From: Klebsiella terrigena
GTDB taxonomy: Bacteria > Pseudomonadota > Gammaproteobacteria > Enterobacterales > Enterobacteriaceae
Length of the DNA: 64,000 bases
Assembly: GCF_006539725.1 (NCBI RefSeq)
Contig: NZ_BJNO01000003.1
Location: 62,001-126,000, forward strand
Reading direction: 5' to 3'
Positions 50,531 through 60,418 of this stretch are shown here, one piece after another; position 1 is the first letter of the stretch, and every line of letters starts with the position of its first letter. The position numbers and the translations under genes are program-made. A model generated the notes under the pieces. That model had not been told where the DNA came from. It worked only from the letters and a program-made list of their open reading frames with translations, and made no database searches.

Positions 50531-51181
50531 TTACTCTTTGTCGGTCGCGCTCAGTGAAACGGAAGAGAGGTAGTTCAGCAGGGCAATGTCGTTTTCTACG
50601 CCGAGCTTCATCATGGCCGATTTCTTCTGGCTACTGATGGTTTTAATGCTGCGATTGAGCTTTCTGGCAATCTCGGTCACCAGGAAACCTTCGGCAAAAA
50701 GGCGGAGAACTTCGCTCTCTTTCGGCGACAGGCGCTTGTCGCCATAGCCGCTGGCGCTGATTTTTTCCAGCAGGCGTGAAACGCTTTCCGGCGTAAATTT
50801 TTTGCCTTTCTGCAGCGCCGCCAGCGCCTTCGGCAGATCGGTCGGCGCGCCCTGTTTCAGCACGATCCCTTCGATATCCAGATCCAGCACCGCGCTGAGG
50901 ATCGCCGGGTTATTGTTCATGGTCAGAACAATGATCGACAGATCCGGGAAATGGCGCTTGATGTACTTGATAAGCGTAATCCCGTCGCCGTATTTGTCGC
51001 CTGGCATGGACAGGTCGGTAATCAGAACATGGGCGTCTAATTTCGGCAGATTATTGATAAGTGCTGTGGAGTCTTCAAACTCGCCGACAACGTTTACCCA
51101 CTCGATTTGCTCGAGTGACTTACGAATACCGAACAGTACGATCGGATGGTCATCGGCAATAATTACGTTCATAGTATTCAT
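50531..51181 (-). CDS. rcsB: Rcs phosphorelay response regulator
   Basis: DNA-binding regulator of capsule, motility, biofilm and cell-division genes; works alone or with RcsA and other partners. The receiver has the acidic pair Asp10-Asp11 and phospho-Asp56 (LITDLSMPGD); the LuxR-type helix-turn-helix is at about 148-205 (LSPKESEVLRLFAEG, RSIKTISSQKKSAM). 216 residues, equal to E. coli. It lies 16 bases after rcsD in one operon and converges on rcsC across a 92-base gap in which I see no clear terminator. Confidence 0.97.
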   Translation of the reverse strand: MNTMNVIIADDHPIVLFGIRKSLEQIEWVNVVGEFEDSTALINNLPKLDAHVLITDLSMPGDKYGDGITLIKYIKRHFPDLSIIVLTMNNNPAILSAVLDLDIEGIVLKQGAPTDLPKALAALQKGKKFTPESVSRLLEKISASGYGDKRLSPKESEVLRLFAEGFLVTEIARKLNRSIKTISSQKKSAMMKLGVENDIALLNYLSSVSLSATDKE

Positions 51182-51197
51182 GTATTAGGCTACCTTG

Positions 51198-53855
51198 CTA
51201 CAGCAAGCTATTGACGTAAACGTCAATGTCGCTGATGTATTTTTCTATGCTTTGCGCATCTTTTTCACGAATCAGATGCTCAAGCGTTTCACATAACTGT
51301 TTGCCGGGTATCAGGTTAAGCATAGCAAACGCCCCTTTGAGGCGATGCGCAGTCTGGGCCAGCGCAGCTAAATCGCTTGTTGCCAGCTCAGTATACAGTC
51401 TCTTAACATCATCCGGAACCGTGTCGGCAAACAGCGCATAATAGCCGCTGGCGTGCAGTTCGGCGTTGCTCCCGCTTCCCGGAGGAGAAGGTTGCACGTT
51501 TTCTTCCGCCAGCTGCTGTTCAATCAGTTGCAGAATCGCTTCCTGCATGGCCGTGCTGATATTAAAATTGACGCACAGTTGGCCTGGACCTATTTTTCGT
51601 ATCCCGACCTCATCATCGCTTAAAAGCAAGCCAGAAGCAGTAAGATTAGACGGATTATCCGTTAAAAAGAGATCGTATTCTTGACTTGTCAGCCTCTCAT
51701 CCGGCGTGATGCAGCTCGCTCCCCAGCTTTCAAGCTGACGCACGACGATCTTTCGGACCTCATTAGCCGTAATATCAAGTAATACCACCACGTCATCCAG
51801 CAGATGTTCGCCGGAGTCGCTCTCTTCTTCACTGGCCGGCATTTTGAGGTGCAGGGAGTAGCGGGTGCCCAGAGATTCGCGCGCTTTGATATTCATCTGG
51901 CCGCCGAGCTTGCGCGTCAGGCGATCGCAGAGCCAGAAGGTGAGCGCATTGGCCTTACCGTACAGATCGGCCTGAGTATCGTTAAGGAACGGGAAGTGCA
52001 TATTATCGATTTCGTTTGCCGAAACGCCGTTGCCGGTATCGATAATGCGGAAGGTCAGACGATCGTCCGCAGAGTCGTCCTTGCTCACCTCGAGGGTGAT
52101 TTTACCGATCTGCGTGGTGGTGACCGAGTACTGAATCAGCAGCAGCAGCGTACGGCGCAGCGCGTCGCGGTCGCCGTAGCGTTGCTCATTTGCCGCGAGG
52201 GCGTTGTTAATCAGCAGCTGCAGGCCTTTGCGCTTAATCACGGGCAGCACTTCCGGCACCACTTCATCGATCAGCTCCTGAATTGAGAACCGATCCGGCG
52301 TGCTCTTCCAGCTATCGCTTTCCAGCAGGTTTGCCAGCTGAATTTCGTCAACCAGCTGCACCAGCTCATCCGCGTGCTGCGCCAGCCTGCGGTTTTCAGC
52401 AATGCCGAGCGCGGCCGCTTCTTCCGCCAGGCTGCGGGCGGGCTGCTTCAGCGCGGCGCCAATGTGCTGCATAAACGCTGTGCGGCCCTGCTGGTTTTTC
52501 TCGTACAGGCGCTGGGCCTGCTTAAGCTTTTTACTCACCAGCACTTCCCGATCCTGATCGCGGATGATGAAAATCTGCGTGCGCGGCGCGACCTGGCTGC
52601 GGTACTGGCGAATCTCATACAGTTCGTTGTTCACCGTAGCCTGAATCACGCCCTGATGCTGATCCGCCATGTTGGTAATATTTTGCAGGTTGAGATGCGG
52701 CAGCAGATGATCGGCGATGGGGTTGCTGATAATCGTGCGGTTAGCTTCCAAATCGTGAACCAGCAGCCCCAGCGGCAGCAGCGAGACAATCTCTTCATTT
52801 ATTGCCCGCAGCGTACGATGCTCGCCGCTGGCGGCAGAGGAGACGCTCGTCCCGGTCTGACGGCTACGGCCGCTGTAGTGGCGAAAGGTCGTGAAGCCAA
52901 ACAGGGTCAGCGCCAGCAGGCCGATAATCAGCAGGAGCGGCAGCAGGACGTTCTGCAGCGACTCAATCATCAGAGTACTGAATGGCACCACCCAGATCAG
53001 GCGCATCCCGGTGGTATTAATGGCGGTGACGATTTCAATCCGCGTGCCGTTGAAGTTGATGCTGACGTTATCAGACTCTTCTTTATCCGGATTGCCGGTC
53101 GCGCTCTGCGACGGGTCAGGCTCAAGGCGGAAGCTGTCCAGGGCCATGCCCGGTGGGATCAAATCGTTAATCGGCAGGTCGAAAGCGACCACGGTGGCCA
53201 GATGACCCGGCTGGTTGAAGGTGGTCCGCAGGGTGAAGTAGTGGCCGTTTTGCCATGAAAGCTGGCGCAGCGACGAGAAGGTTTCTCTTTCGTCGAGCGT
53301 GTTAGCCTGCAGCAGCATTTCCGCGCGGCGGGACTCCACCACGTTGCTAATCGTCGACTCTTTAAAGCTGGAAGACAGGTCTTTGAGCGGCAGAGTCGAG
53401 ACCAGAATCAGGCTGTTATCCAGCCCGTTGAGATAGTACATCGACCAGGGAATGGTCTCTGCGCCCCACAGAATATCGAGATAGTTGGAAATTTTTTGCG
53501 TCATTTCCAGCGTTGAGCTGTCATGAGAGCCAAAAATCAGCGCCTCGGTCTTACGCCGCGGCTTTTCCAGATAATAGACATCCTGCTTTAACCGCGTTTC
53601 CTGTAAACCCTCGCCGGCGGCGCTGGAAGAGGTGGCGGCAATATTGTCGTAAATTTGCCAGGTAGCATAGCGCCACGCATCGATACGCTTGTGCAGCGCA
53701 TGGCTTACGTCGACAACTTGATAGCTTTTCTCTTTTAACCAGGCGTTGACCGCACTTTGCAGCGTCACGCTCATCGTCGCCAGCAGGACGATGACCATTA
53801 AAATGAAGAAACGGGTGATGCTGCCAGGCATCAGGGTGAACTTTTTCTGGGTCAT
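51198..53855 (-). CDS. rcsD: Rcs phosphotransfer protein
   Basis: Inner-membrane intermediate that carries phosphate from RcsC to RcsB. Two spans (about 14-34 and 300-320) enclose a periplasmic domain. A kinase-like region without a functional phospho-His follows, then an RcsD-ABL domain and a C-terminal HPt domain with His837 (TAHRLKGAFAML), equivalent to E. coli His842. 885 residues against 890. No Shine-Dalgarno is obvious before ATG 53855. Confidence 0.95.
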   Translation of the reverse strand: MTQKKFTLMPGSITRFFILMVIVLLATMSVTLQSAVNAWLKEKSYQVVDVSHALHKRIDAWRYATWQIYDNIAATSSSAAGEGLQETRLKQDVYYLEKPRRKTEALIFGSHDSSTLEMTQKISNYLDILWGAETIPWSMYYLNGLDNSLILVSTLPLKDLSSSFKESTISNVVESRRAEMLLQANTLDERETFSSLRQLSWQNGHYFTLRTTFNQPGHLATVVAFDLPINDLIPPGMALDSFRLEPDPSQSATGNPDKEESDNVSINFNGTRIEIVTAINTTGMRLIWVVPFSTLMIESLQNVLLPLLLIIGLLALTLFGFTTFRHYSGRSRQTGTSVSSAASGEHRTLRAINEEIVSLLPLGLLVHDLEANRTIISNPIADHLLPHLNLQNITNMADQHQGVIQATVNNELYEIRQYRSQVAPRTQIFIIRDQDREVLVSKKLKQAQRLYEKNQQGRTAFMQHIGAALKQPARSLAEEAAALGIAENRRLAQHADELVQLVDEIQLANLLESDSWKSTPDRFSIQELIDEVVPEVLPVIKRKGLQLLINNALAANEQRYGDRDALRRTLLLLIQYSVTTTQIGKITLEVSKDDSADDRLTFRIIDTGNGVSANEIDNMHFPFLNDTQADLYGKANALTFWLCDRLTRKLGGQMNIKARESLGTRYSLHLKMPASEEESDSGEHLLDDVVVLLDITANEVRKIVVRQLESWGASCITPDERLTSQEYDLFLTDNPSNLTASGLLLSDDEVGIRKIGPGQLCVNFNISTAMQEAILQLIEQQLAEENVQPSPPGSGSNAELHASGYYALFADTVPDDVKRLYTELATSDLAALAQTAHRLKGAFAMLNLIPGKQLCETLEHLIREKDAQSIEKYISDIDVYVNSLL

Positions 53856-54202
53856 CGTGTAGCAGTGCGACTCATCAATGTTTGTAAGCAGGATGTTGCA
53901 CCAAAGTAACTGGTAGCAGAGTGAATTCGCTAAGCAGTATAAAGGCTAATTTATCAAATCCATACTACAGAATGGCCTTCAGCGCTTTTTTGCTTTGGGA
54001 TTTATCTTAAAGAAGCGTTGACAATAAAAATGTACAGCGGAATTGATTCTGTACAGTTATTTGCCGATTACCTGCAGGAAATAGCACGAAATAACAAGAA
54101 ATTACCCGGATAAGGACTTCCTGATACGCGGAGTGTTTGATTAATAACCGTTATTTTTATCGCGGCTAGCACAGGTATAATTAAAGTTATGTAAAGAAGG
54201 GT
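53856..54202. promoter_or_regulatory. rcsD upstream region with a perfect inverted repeat
   Basis: AT-rich, no credible gene. It must hold the rcsD promoter on the minus strand; TATACT-like bases lie near 53936-53942, but I see no convincing pair. TGTACAG (54031-54037) and CTGTACA (54049-54055) form a perfect seven-base inverted repeat with an 11-base centre, directly after a TTGACA at 54018-54023 on the plus strand. On the plus strand a TATAAT occurs at 54176-54181. The protein that would bind the repeat is unknown to me. Confidence 0.4.
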
Positions 54203-54295
54203 AAAAAAAACCGGATGCGAAGCATCCGGTCGAAATAGGGGTAAACAGACATTCAGAACTGAATGACGGTAATAAATAAAGTTAATGATGATAGC
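54203..54295 (-). ncRNA. micF: MicF antisense RNA
   Basis: The minus strand from 54295 starts GCTATCATCATTAACTTTA and ends in a hairpin ACCGGATGC-TTC-GCATCCGGT followed by eight T, 93 nt in all, the size of E. coli MicF. The 5' region is the part that pairs with ompF mRNA to block translation. It sits divergent to ompC, the conserved arrangement, and probably shares the OmpR control region. Confidence 0.92.
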
Positions 54296-54450
54296 GGGAG
54301 TTATTCTAGTCGCAGGCGACCATTTTGTTTTGTCATTCAGTGCTATACCTGACGTGGTGTGTAACTACTTGATGGTAATTGAAAAAAATTATTTTCTTGA
54401 TTATTGGTGCTTATTTTACGATTTTTCATCGTTGCGAAAAGTTCCCTTGC

Positions 54451-54512
54451 ATTTACAAATTGAAACATCTTGTGCGCATTTTGAAACACCTTAGAAGTTT
54501 TCGTATCATATT
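54451..54512 (+). promoter_or_regulatory. OmpR-binding sites of ompC (C1-C2-C3 type)
   Basis: Three consecutive 20-bp units resemble the E. coli ompC OmpR boxes: TTTACAAATTGAAACATC (from about 54452), TGCGCATTTTGAAACACC (from 54473) and AGAAGTTTTCGTATCAT (from 54493). The repeated TTGAAACA is the hallmark. Downstream ATTCTTGTTGGATTATTCTG and the AT-rich leader match the E. coli promoter-proximal region. Control by EnvZ/OmpR osmosignalling is inferred from this match. Confidence 0.8.
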
Positions 54513-54625
54513 CTTGTTGGATTATTCTGCATTTTACAGCACAATGAATATAGCCGACTGATTAGAAGGGTAATCAGTAAGCAGTGGCATAATAAAAGGC
54601 ATATAACAAACAGAGGGTTAATAAC

Positions 54626-55717
54626 ATGAAAGTTAAAGTACTGTCCCTCCTGGTACCGGCTCTGCTGGTAGCAGGCGCAGCAAATGCGGCTGAAATTTAT
54701 AACAAAGATGGCAACAAATTAGACCTGTACGGCAAAATCGACGGTCTGCACTATTTCTCTGACGACAAGAGCGTAGACGGCGACCAGACCTACATGCGTC
54801 TTGGCGTGAAAGGCGAAACCCAGATCAACGACCAACTGACCGGTTACGGCCAGTGGGAATACAACGTTCAGGCGAACAACACTGAAAGCTCCAGCGATCA
54901 GGCATGGACTCGTCTGGCATTCGCAGGTCTGAAATTCGGCGACGCGGGCTCTTTCGACTACGGTCGTAACTACGGCGTTGTTTACGACGTAACTTCCTGG
55001 ACCGACGTTCTGCCGGAATTCGGCGGCGACACCTACGGTTCTGACAACTTCCTGCAGTCCCGTGCTAACGGCGTTGCAACCTACCGTAACTCTGACTTCT
55101 TCGGTCTGGTTGACGGCCTGAACTTTGCTCTGCAGTATCAGGGTAAAAACGGCAGCGTCAGCGGCGAAGGCGCGACCAACAACGGTCGTGGCGCTCTGAA
55201 ACAGAACGGCGACGGTTTCGGTACTTCCGTAACTTATGATATCTTCGACGGTATCAGCGCTGGTTTCGCGTATGCTAACTCCAAGCGTACCGACGATCAG
55301 AACCAGCTGCTGCTGGGCGAAGGCGATCACGCTGAAACCTACACTGGCGGTCTGAAATACGACGCGAACAACATCTACCTGGCAACTCAGTACACTCAGA
55401 CCTACAACGCAACTCGCGCTGGTAGCCTGGGCTTTGCTAACAAAGCACAGAACTTCGAAGTGGCTGCACAGTACCAGTTCGATTTCGGTCTGCGTCCGTC
55501 CGTTGCTTACCTGCAGTCTAAAGGTAAGGACCTGAACGGTTACGGCGACCAGGATATCCTGAAATATGTTGACGTAGGCGCGACTTACTACTTCAACAAA
55601 AACATGTCTACCTACGTTGATTACAAAATCAACCTGCTGGACGACAACAGCTTCACCCGCAGCGCCGGTATCTCTACCGACGACGTGGTTGCTCTGGGCC
55701 TGGTTTACCAGTTCTAA
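54626..55717 (+). CDS. ompC: Major outer-membrane porin OmpC (OmpK36/Omp36 type)
   Basis: Trimeric 16-strand general porin, a main entry route for small solutes and beta-lactams. The signal peptide is 21 residues (ends GAANA), with mature [15 protein letters not shown] and C-terminal ALGLVYQF. Loop L3, which narrows the pore, reads [15 protein letters not shown] (from about residue 128): there is no Gly-Asp or Thr-Asp insertion after PEFGGD of the kind seen in carbapenem-resistant Klebsiella. The gene is intact, 363 residues. Leader AGAGGG lies just upstream. Confidence 0.96.
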   Translation: MKVKVLSLLVPALLVAGAANAAEIYNKDGNKLDLYGKIDGLHYFSDDKSVDGDQTYMRLGVKGETQINDQLTGYGQWEYNVQANNTESSSDQAWTRLAFAGLKFGDAGSFDYGRNYGVVYDVTSWTDVLPEFGGDTYGSDNFLQSRANGVATYRNSDFFGLVDGLNFALQYQGKNGSVSGEGATNNGRGALKQNGDGFGTSVTYDIFDGISAGFAYANSKRTDDQNQLLLGEGDHAETYTGGLKYDANNIYLATQYTQTYNATRAGSLGFANKAQNFEVAAQYQFDFGLRPSVAYLQSKGKDLNGYGDQDILKYVDVGATYYFNKNMSTYVDYKINLLDDNSFTRSAGISTDDVVALGLVYQF

Positions 55718-55733
55718 GCACGCTGAAGTTACG

Positions 55734-55760
55734 AAAAAGGCGCCTCTGGCGCCTTTTTTT
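55734..55760 (+). terminator. ompC terminator
   Basis: AAAAAGGCGCC pairs with GGCGCCTTTTTTT around TCT, beginning 17 bases after the ompC stop. Confidence 0.92.
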
Positions 55761-55819
55761 ATGCCTCGTTTAAGCAGGCTGGTGTACTCTTGCAGCCTTA
55801 GCAAGAGGAAGCCAATTTT

Positions 55820-56872
55820 ATGGATATCACTTTTTTCCGCGCCGCGCTGCTCGGCGTTTGCGTACTCCTTTCCGGCTGTGATTCAGCCACCTCACCTGCA
55901 GCCCAAAAGAGTGCCGCGACCGTGCTGGACGGCAAAACGATGGGCACATTCTGGCGGGTCAGCGTCATTGACGTTGATCGAGCAAAAGCCCAGGCGCTGC
56001 GGCAGAAAATAGAGACCCAGCTGGACGCCGACGATCGCCTGCTTTCCACCTGGAAAAACGATTCAGCATTGATGCAATTTAACCACGCCACCTCCACCGA
56101 GCCGTGGCCGGTCAGCGCAGCGATGGCCGATATCGTCACCATGTCCCTGCGCATTGGCGCGAAAACGCACGGCGCGATGGATGTTACCGTCGGGCCTTTG
56201 GTTAATCTCTGGGGCTTTGGCCCGGATAAGCAGCCGGTAAAAACGCCGGATCCTCAGCAGATCGCGGCGGCAAAAGCGCGGACGGGGTTGCAGCATTTGA
56301 CGGTGATTAACCGCACCGATCGTCAGTATTTACAAAAAGATATTGCGGATCTGTATGTCGATCTTTCGACCGTGGGCGAGGGCTATGCCGCCGATCATCT
56401 GGCGCGTCTGATGGAGCAGGAGGGCATTTCTCGCTATCTGGTTTCCGTCGGCGGCGCGCTGGTTAGCCGAGGGATGAACGCCGACGGGCAGCCGTGGCGA
56501 GTGGCGATCCAAAAGCCGACCGATCGTGAAAACGCCGTCCAGGCCATCGTCGATATTAACGGCCACGGTATCAGCACCTCCGGCAGCTACCGCAACTATT
56601 ACGAGCTGGATGGCAAACGGATCTCGCACGTGATCGATCCGCAAACCGGCAGACCGATCGACCATAAGCTGGTCTCGGTGACGGTGATTGCGCCGACGGC
56701 GCTGGAAGCCGACGGCTGGGATACCGGGCTGATGGTCCTCGGCCCGCAAAAGGCGCAGGAGGTGGTGAAAGAGCAGGGGCTGGCCGTCTATATGATTGTC
56801 AAAGAGGGGGAGGGGTTTAAAACCTGGATGTCGCCGCAGTTCCGCACCTTCCTGGTTGGCGAAAAGAATTAA
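55820..56872 (+). CDS. apbE: FAD:protein FMN transferase ApbE
   Basis: Periplasmic lipoprotein that covalently attaches FMN to Thr/Ser of target proteins such as RnfG/NqrC-type subunits. The lipobox LLSGC places the lipidated Cys at residue 20. The ApbE domain shows the MGTFWRV start, the GAMDVTVGPLVNLWGF motif, DLSTVGEGYAADHLA and the HVIDPQTGRP segment. 350 residues against 351 in E. coli. Its stop codon lies inside a candidate Ada-binding site for the next gene. Confidence 0.95.
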   Translation: MDITFFRAALLGVCVLLSGCDSATSPAAQKSAATVLDGKTMGTFWRVSVIDVDRAKAQALRQKIETQLDADDRLLSTWKNDSALMQFNHATSTEPWPVSAAMADIVTMSLRIGAKTHGAMDVTVGPLVNLWGFGPDKQPVKTPDPQQIAAAKARTGLQHLTVINRTDRQYLQKDIADLYVDLSTVGEGYAADHLARLMEQEGISRYLVSVGGALVSRGMNADGQPWRVAIQKPTDRENAVQAIVDINGHGISTSGSYRNYYELDGKRISHVIDPQTGRPIDHKLVSVTVIAPTALEADGWDTGLMVLGPQKAQEVVKEQGLAVYMIVKEGEGFKTWMSPQFRTFLVGEKN

Positions 56873-56880
56873 ACAGCAAG
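56867..56880 (+). promoter_or_regulatory. Candidate Ada box of the ada-alkB operon
   Basis: AATTAAACAGCAAG fits the Ada recognition pattern AAT-N6-GCAA, where E. coli ada has AATTAAAGCGCAA. It lies 65 bases upstream of ada, with TATACA at about 56920 as possible -10. The apbE stop codon TAA (56870-56872) is part of the site. Methylated Ada would activate its own operon from here, as in E. coli. Confidence 0.7.
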
Positions 56881-56944
56881 ATTTCGGGTTTTATTCGGCG
56901 GGCGATGAATCAGACTGGCTATACACTTAAAGCAGGAGCCGATG

Positions 56945-58006
56945 ATGAAACCGATTATTGCTGATACCGATGACCGCCGCTGGCAGGCGGTATGCGATCG
57001 TGATGCCCACGCCGACGGTCAGTTTGTGTTTGCCGTGCTGACCACCGGCGTTTGCTGCCGTCCCTCCTGCCGCTCGCGGCGGGCGCTGCGGGAAAACGTC
57101 CGTTTTTACCCTGATGTGGCGGCCGCCATCGCCGACGGATTTCGCCCCTGCAAGCGCTGTCAGCCGGACAAAAGCGACCCGCAGCGGCAGAAGGCCGAGA
57201 AAGTTGCCAGAGCCTGCCGCCTGCTTGAGCAGGAAGCGCCCATCACCCTCGAGGCGCTGGCCCATGAGCTGGCGGTCAGCCCGTACCACTTCCACCGCTT
57301 ATTTAAATCCGTCACCGGCATGACGCCGAAGGCCTGGCAGCAGGCGTGGCGCGCGCGGCGTTTACGGGACGCGCTGGCGCAAGGGGAAAAAGTGACCCCG
57401 GCGGTGCTGGCCGCAGGCTTTCCCGACGGCAGCAGCTACTATCGTCAGGCCGATGCCGTGCTTGGCATGACCGCCAGCCAGTTTCGCCGCGGCGGCGATG
57501 ATACCGATATTGTCTACACGCTCGGCGACTGCGCGATTGGCCGCTGTCTGGTGGCGCAAAGCGAGCGTGGAGTGTGCGCCGTATTGCCCGGAGAGGGCGA
57601 CGCGCCGCTGGACGAGCTGCGCCGCCTGTTTCCTCACGCCCGGCTTCTGCCCGGCGACGCGCATTTTTCCGTGCGGGTGGCGCAGATTTTTGCCCACATC
57701 GACGATAGCCGCCAGGCCGTCGATCTGCCGTTAGATATTCGCGGCACCGCCTTTCAGCAGAGGGTCTGGCAGGCCCTGCGCCAGATCCCGGCGGGCGAAA
57801 CGCGCAGCTACCGCCAGGTTGCCGAAAGTATCGGCCAGCCGCGCGCCGTCCGGGCGGTGGCGGGGGCCTGCGCGGCCAACCGGCTGGCTATCGTCATTCC
57901 GTGCCACCGGGTGGTACGCGAAGGCGGGGCGCTGTCCGGCTATCGCTGGGGAACCGCCCGCAAAGCGCAGCTGCTGGCCCGGGAAGCACAAACTGAGGAG
58001 TCGTAA
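56945..58006 (+). CDS. ada: Ada: adaptive-response regulator and methyltransferase
   Basis: Bifunctional alkylation-damage sensor. The N-terminal domain has the zinc ligands Cys38, Cys42, Cys69 and Cys72 (CCRPSC, PCKRC); Cys38 accepts methyl from phosphotriesters and switches on activation. An AraC-type helix-turn-helix follows (about 85-180), then the O6-methylguanine-DNA methyltransferase domain with acceptor Cys320 in IPCHRVV. I choose ATG 56945, six bases from AGGAG, over 56942; 353 residues. An extra Cys37 precedes Cys38, where E. coli has Phe. Stop overlaps alkB (TAATG). Confidence 0.95.
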   Translation: MKPIIADTDDRRWQAVCDRDAHADGQFVFAVLTTGVCCRPSCRSRRALRENVRFYPDVAAAIADGFRPCKRCQPDKSDPQRQKAEKVARACRLLEQEAPITLEALAHELAVSPYHFHRLFKSVTGMTPKAWQQAWRARRLRDALAQGEKVTPAVLAAGFPDGSSYYRQADAVLGMTASQFRRGGDDTDIVYTLGDCAIGRCLVAQSERGVCAVLPGEGDAPLDELRRLFPHARLLPGDAHFSVRVAQIFAHIDDSRQAVDLPLDIRGTAFQQRVWQALRQIPAGETRSYRQVAESIGQPRAVRAVAGACAANRLAIVIPCHRVVREGGALSGYRWGTARKAQLLAREAQTEES

Positions 58007-58656
58007 TGCTCGATCTTTTTGCTGATACGCCCCCCTGGCAGGAACCGCTGGCGCCTGGGGCCGTCATTCTGCGGCGCTTCGCCCGCCAGCGCGCTCCGGC
58101 TCTGCTGCAGGCGCTGCTGGGCGTTGCCGACGTCTCGCCGTTTCGCCAGATGGTCACGCCCGGCGGCTACACCATGTCGGTGGCGATGACTAACTGCGGG
58201 CCGCTGGGCTGGACGACCAATATGCACGGCTATCTGTATGCTCCCGGCGATCCGCTAACGGGGCGCAACTGGCCGCCGATGCCGCCGATATTCGCCGAGC
58301 TTGCCGCGCAGGCGGCGCTCGCCTGTGGCTACGCGGGCTTTGTGCCCGACGCCTGCTTAATCAACCGCTATCAGCCTGGGGCGAAGCTCTCGCTGCATCA
58401 GGATAAGGATGAGCGCGATCTGCGTGCACCGATCGTTTCCGTATCGCTGGGGCTGCCGGCGGTGTTCCAGTTTGGCGGCCTGCAGCGGAGCGATCCGTTG
58501 CGCAGAGTGCTGCTGGAGCACGGGGACGTGGTGGTCTGGGGCGGCGAGTCGCGGCTGTTTTATCACGGTATTCAGCCGTTGAAAGAGGGTGACCATCCGG
58601 ACACCGGCGCCTGCCGTTACAACCTCACCTTTCGGCTGGCAGGCGATAAAGAATAA
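58006..58656 (+). CDS. alkB: Alkylated DNA repair dioxygenase AlkB
   Basis: Fe(II)/2-oxoglutarate enzyme that removes 1-methyladenine and 3-methylcytosine damage. The iron triad is HQD ([10 protein letters not shown]) plus the later His in FYHGIQPL, and the 2-oxoglutarate arginine is in [10 protein letters not shown]. 216 residues as in E. coli. It shares one base with the ada stop and is co-induced as the second operon gene. Confidence 0.96.
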   Translation: MLDLFADTPPWQEPLAPGAVILRRFARQRAPALLQALLGVADVSPFRQMVTPGGYTMSVAMTNCGPLGWTTNMHGYLYAPGDPLTGRNWPPMPPIFAELAAQAALACGYAGFVPDACLINRYQPGAKLSLHQDKDERDLRAPIVSVSLGLPAVFQFGGLQRSDPLRRVLLEHGDVVVWGGESRLFYHGIQPLKEGDHPDTGACRYNLTFRLAGDKE

Positions 58657-58730
58657 AAATAAGAATTATTCTTGATGTCATCGGCGAGCAGTTTACACTG
58701 CTGGCTGTTTTGCTTGCCCGGATTGCTGTT

Positions 58731-60374
58731 ATGGAACTTCTTCTTCTTGTTTGGCGCCAGTATCGCTGGCCGTTTATTTCCGTCATTGCCCTGAGCCTGC
58801 TCAGCGCGGCGCTGGGGATCGGGCTGATTGCCTTTATCAATCTGCGGCTGATGACCGTTGTCGATACCTCGCTGACGGTGCTGCCGGAGTTTCTCGGTCT
58901 GCTGCTGCTGCTGATGGCGGTGACGCTGGGCTCACAGCTGGCGCTGACGACCCTTGGGCACCATTTTGTTTTCCGCCTGCGCGGGGAGTTCATTAAGCGC
59001 ATCCTCGACACCCAAATCGAGCAGGTTGAGAAGATCGGCAGCGCCTCGCTGCTTGCCGGCTTAACCAGCGACGTACGCAGCATTACCATCGCCTTTGTGC
59101 GCCTGCCCGAGCTGGTGCAGGGCATTATCCTGACCTTTGGTTCCGCCGCCTATCTGGCGTGGCTGTCGGGAAAAATGATGATGGTGACCGCGCTGTGGAT
59201 GGCGATAACCATCTGGGGCGGATTTATGCTGGTATCACGCGTTTATAAGCATATGGCGACGCTGCGGGAGACCGAAGACAAGCTGCACCACGACTATCAG
59301 ACGGTGCTGGAAGGGCGCAAAGAGCTGACGCTCAATCGCGAGCGCGCCGAATACGTGTTTAATCATCTCTATCTGCCGGACGCGCGCGAGTATCGTCACC
59401 ATATTATCCGCGCCGATACCTTCCACCTCAGCGCGGTAAACTGGTCGAATATTATGATGCTCGGCGCCATTGGCCTGGTGTTCTGGATGGCCAACAGCCT
59501 CGGCTGGGCGAATACCGCCGTGGCGGCGACCTACTCTTTGACCCTGTTGTTCCTGCGCACGCCGCTGCTTTCCGCCGTGGGCGCGCTGCCGACGCTGCTC
59601 AGCGCCCAGGTTGCCTTCAATAAGCTGCACAAATTCTCCCTGGCGCCGTACCGGGCCGAATTCCCGCAGCCGCAGGCGCACCCGCACTGGCAAACCCTGG
59701 AGCTGCGCGACGTCTGCTTCCACTACCCGGACCACAGCTTCGCCGTCGGGCCTGTCAATATGACCCTCAAACGCGGCGAGCTGGTGTTCCTGATCGGCGG
59801 CAACGGCAGCGGCAAATCGACGCTGGCGATGCTGCTGACCGGGCTGTATCAGCCAGCTTCCGGTCAGATCCTGCTGGACGGCGAAGCGCTGGCGGTAGAC
59901 CGGCCGGAAGACTACCGTAAGCTCTTCTCGGCGGTATTTACCGATGTCTGGCTGTTTGACCAGCTGCTGGGGCCGGAGGGGAAAGCGGCCGATCCTGCGC
60001 GAGTGAGCCAGTGGATGGAGTACCTGAAAATGACGCATAAGCTGCGGCTGGATAACGGCAGGATCCTCGATCTGAAGCTCTCCAAGGGGCAGAAAAAGCG
60101 CGTGGCGCTGCTGCTGGCCCTGGCTGAAGATCGCGATATCATCCTGCTTGATGAGTGGGCGGCGGATCAGGATCCGCACTTCCGCCGCGAGTTTTATCAG
60201 GTGCTGCTGCCGCTGATGCAGCAGATGGGTAAAACCATTTTCGCTATCAGCCACGACGATCACTATTTCCAGCATGCCGATCGCCTGCTGGAGATGCGCG
60301 CCGGCCTGCTGGCGGAGCTGACGGGCCAGGATCGCGAGCTGGCGACCCGCGATGCGGTCTCCCGCACCGCCTGA
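58731..60374 (+). CDS. yojI: ABC transporter YojI (microcin J25 exporter type)
   Basis: ABC half-transporter with a six-span membrane domain (about 1-300) and C-terminal ATPase: Walker [10 protein letters not shown] near 355, signature LSKGQKKR, Walker [15 protein letters not shown]. coli YojI exports microcin J25 together with TolC. Start ATG 58731 gives 547 residues, the E. coli length; seven upstream codons in frame are not conserved. It follows alkB by 74 bases. Confidence 0.94.
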   Translation: MELLLLVWRQYRWPFISVIALSLLSAALGIGLIAFINLRLMTVVDTSLTVLPEFLGLLLLLMAVTLGSQLALTTLGHHFVFRLRGEFIKRILDTQIEQVEKIGSASLLAGLTSDVRSITIAFVRLPELVQGIILTFGSAAYLAWLSGKMMMVTALWMAITIWGGFMLVSRVYKHMATLRETEDKLHHDYQTVLEGRKELTLNRERAEYVFNHLYLPDAREYRHHIIRADTFHLSAVNWSNIMMLGAIGLVFWMANSLGWANTAVAATYSLTLLFLRTPLLSAVGALPTLLSAQVAFNKLHKFSLAPYRAEFPQPQAHPHWQTLELRDVCFHYPDHSFAVGPVNMTLKRGELVFLIGGNGSGKSTLAMLLTGLYQPASGQILLDGEALAVDRPEDYRKLFSAVFTDVWLFDQLLGPEGKAADPARVSQWMEYLKMTHKLRLDNGRILDLKLSKGQKKRVALLLALAEDRDIILLDEWAADQDPHFRREFYQVLLPLMQQMGKTIFAISHDDHYFQHADRLLEMRAGLLAELTGQDRELATRDAVSRTA

Positions 60375-60418
60375 AAGCTGCGCCTGCCGACCCACGGCGG
60401 GCGCTATTGTTGATTTTT

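Noticed and set aside
54031..54055. LexA (SOS) box
   Set aside because: The half sites are in the order ACAG...CTGT, the reverse of the LexA pattern CTGT-N8-ACAG.
54165..54185. Resemblance of GGCTAGCACAGGTATAAT to a synthetic consensus promoter
   Set aside because: Only the -10 and a few bases match; there is no -35, and the surrounding sequence is natural and continuous with the rcsD-micF region.
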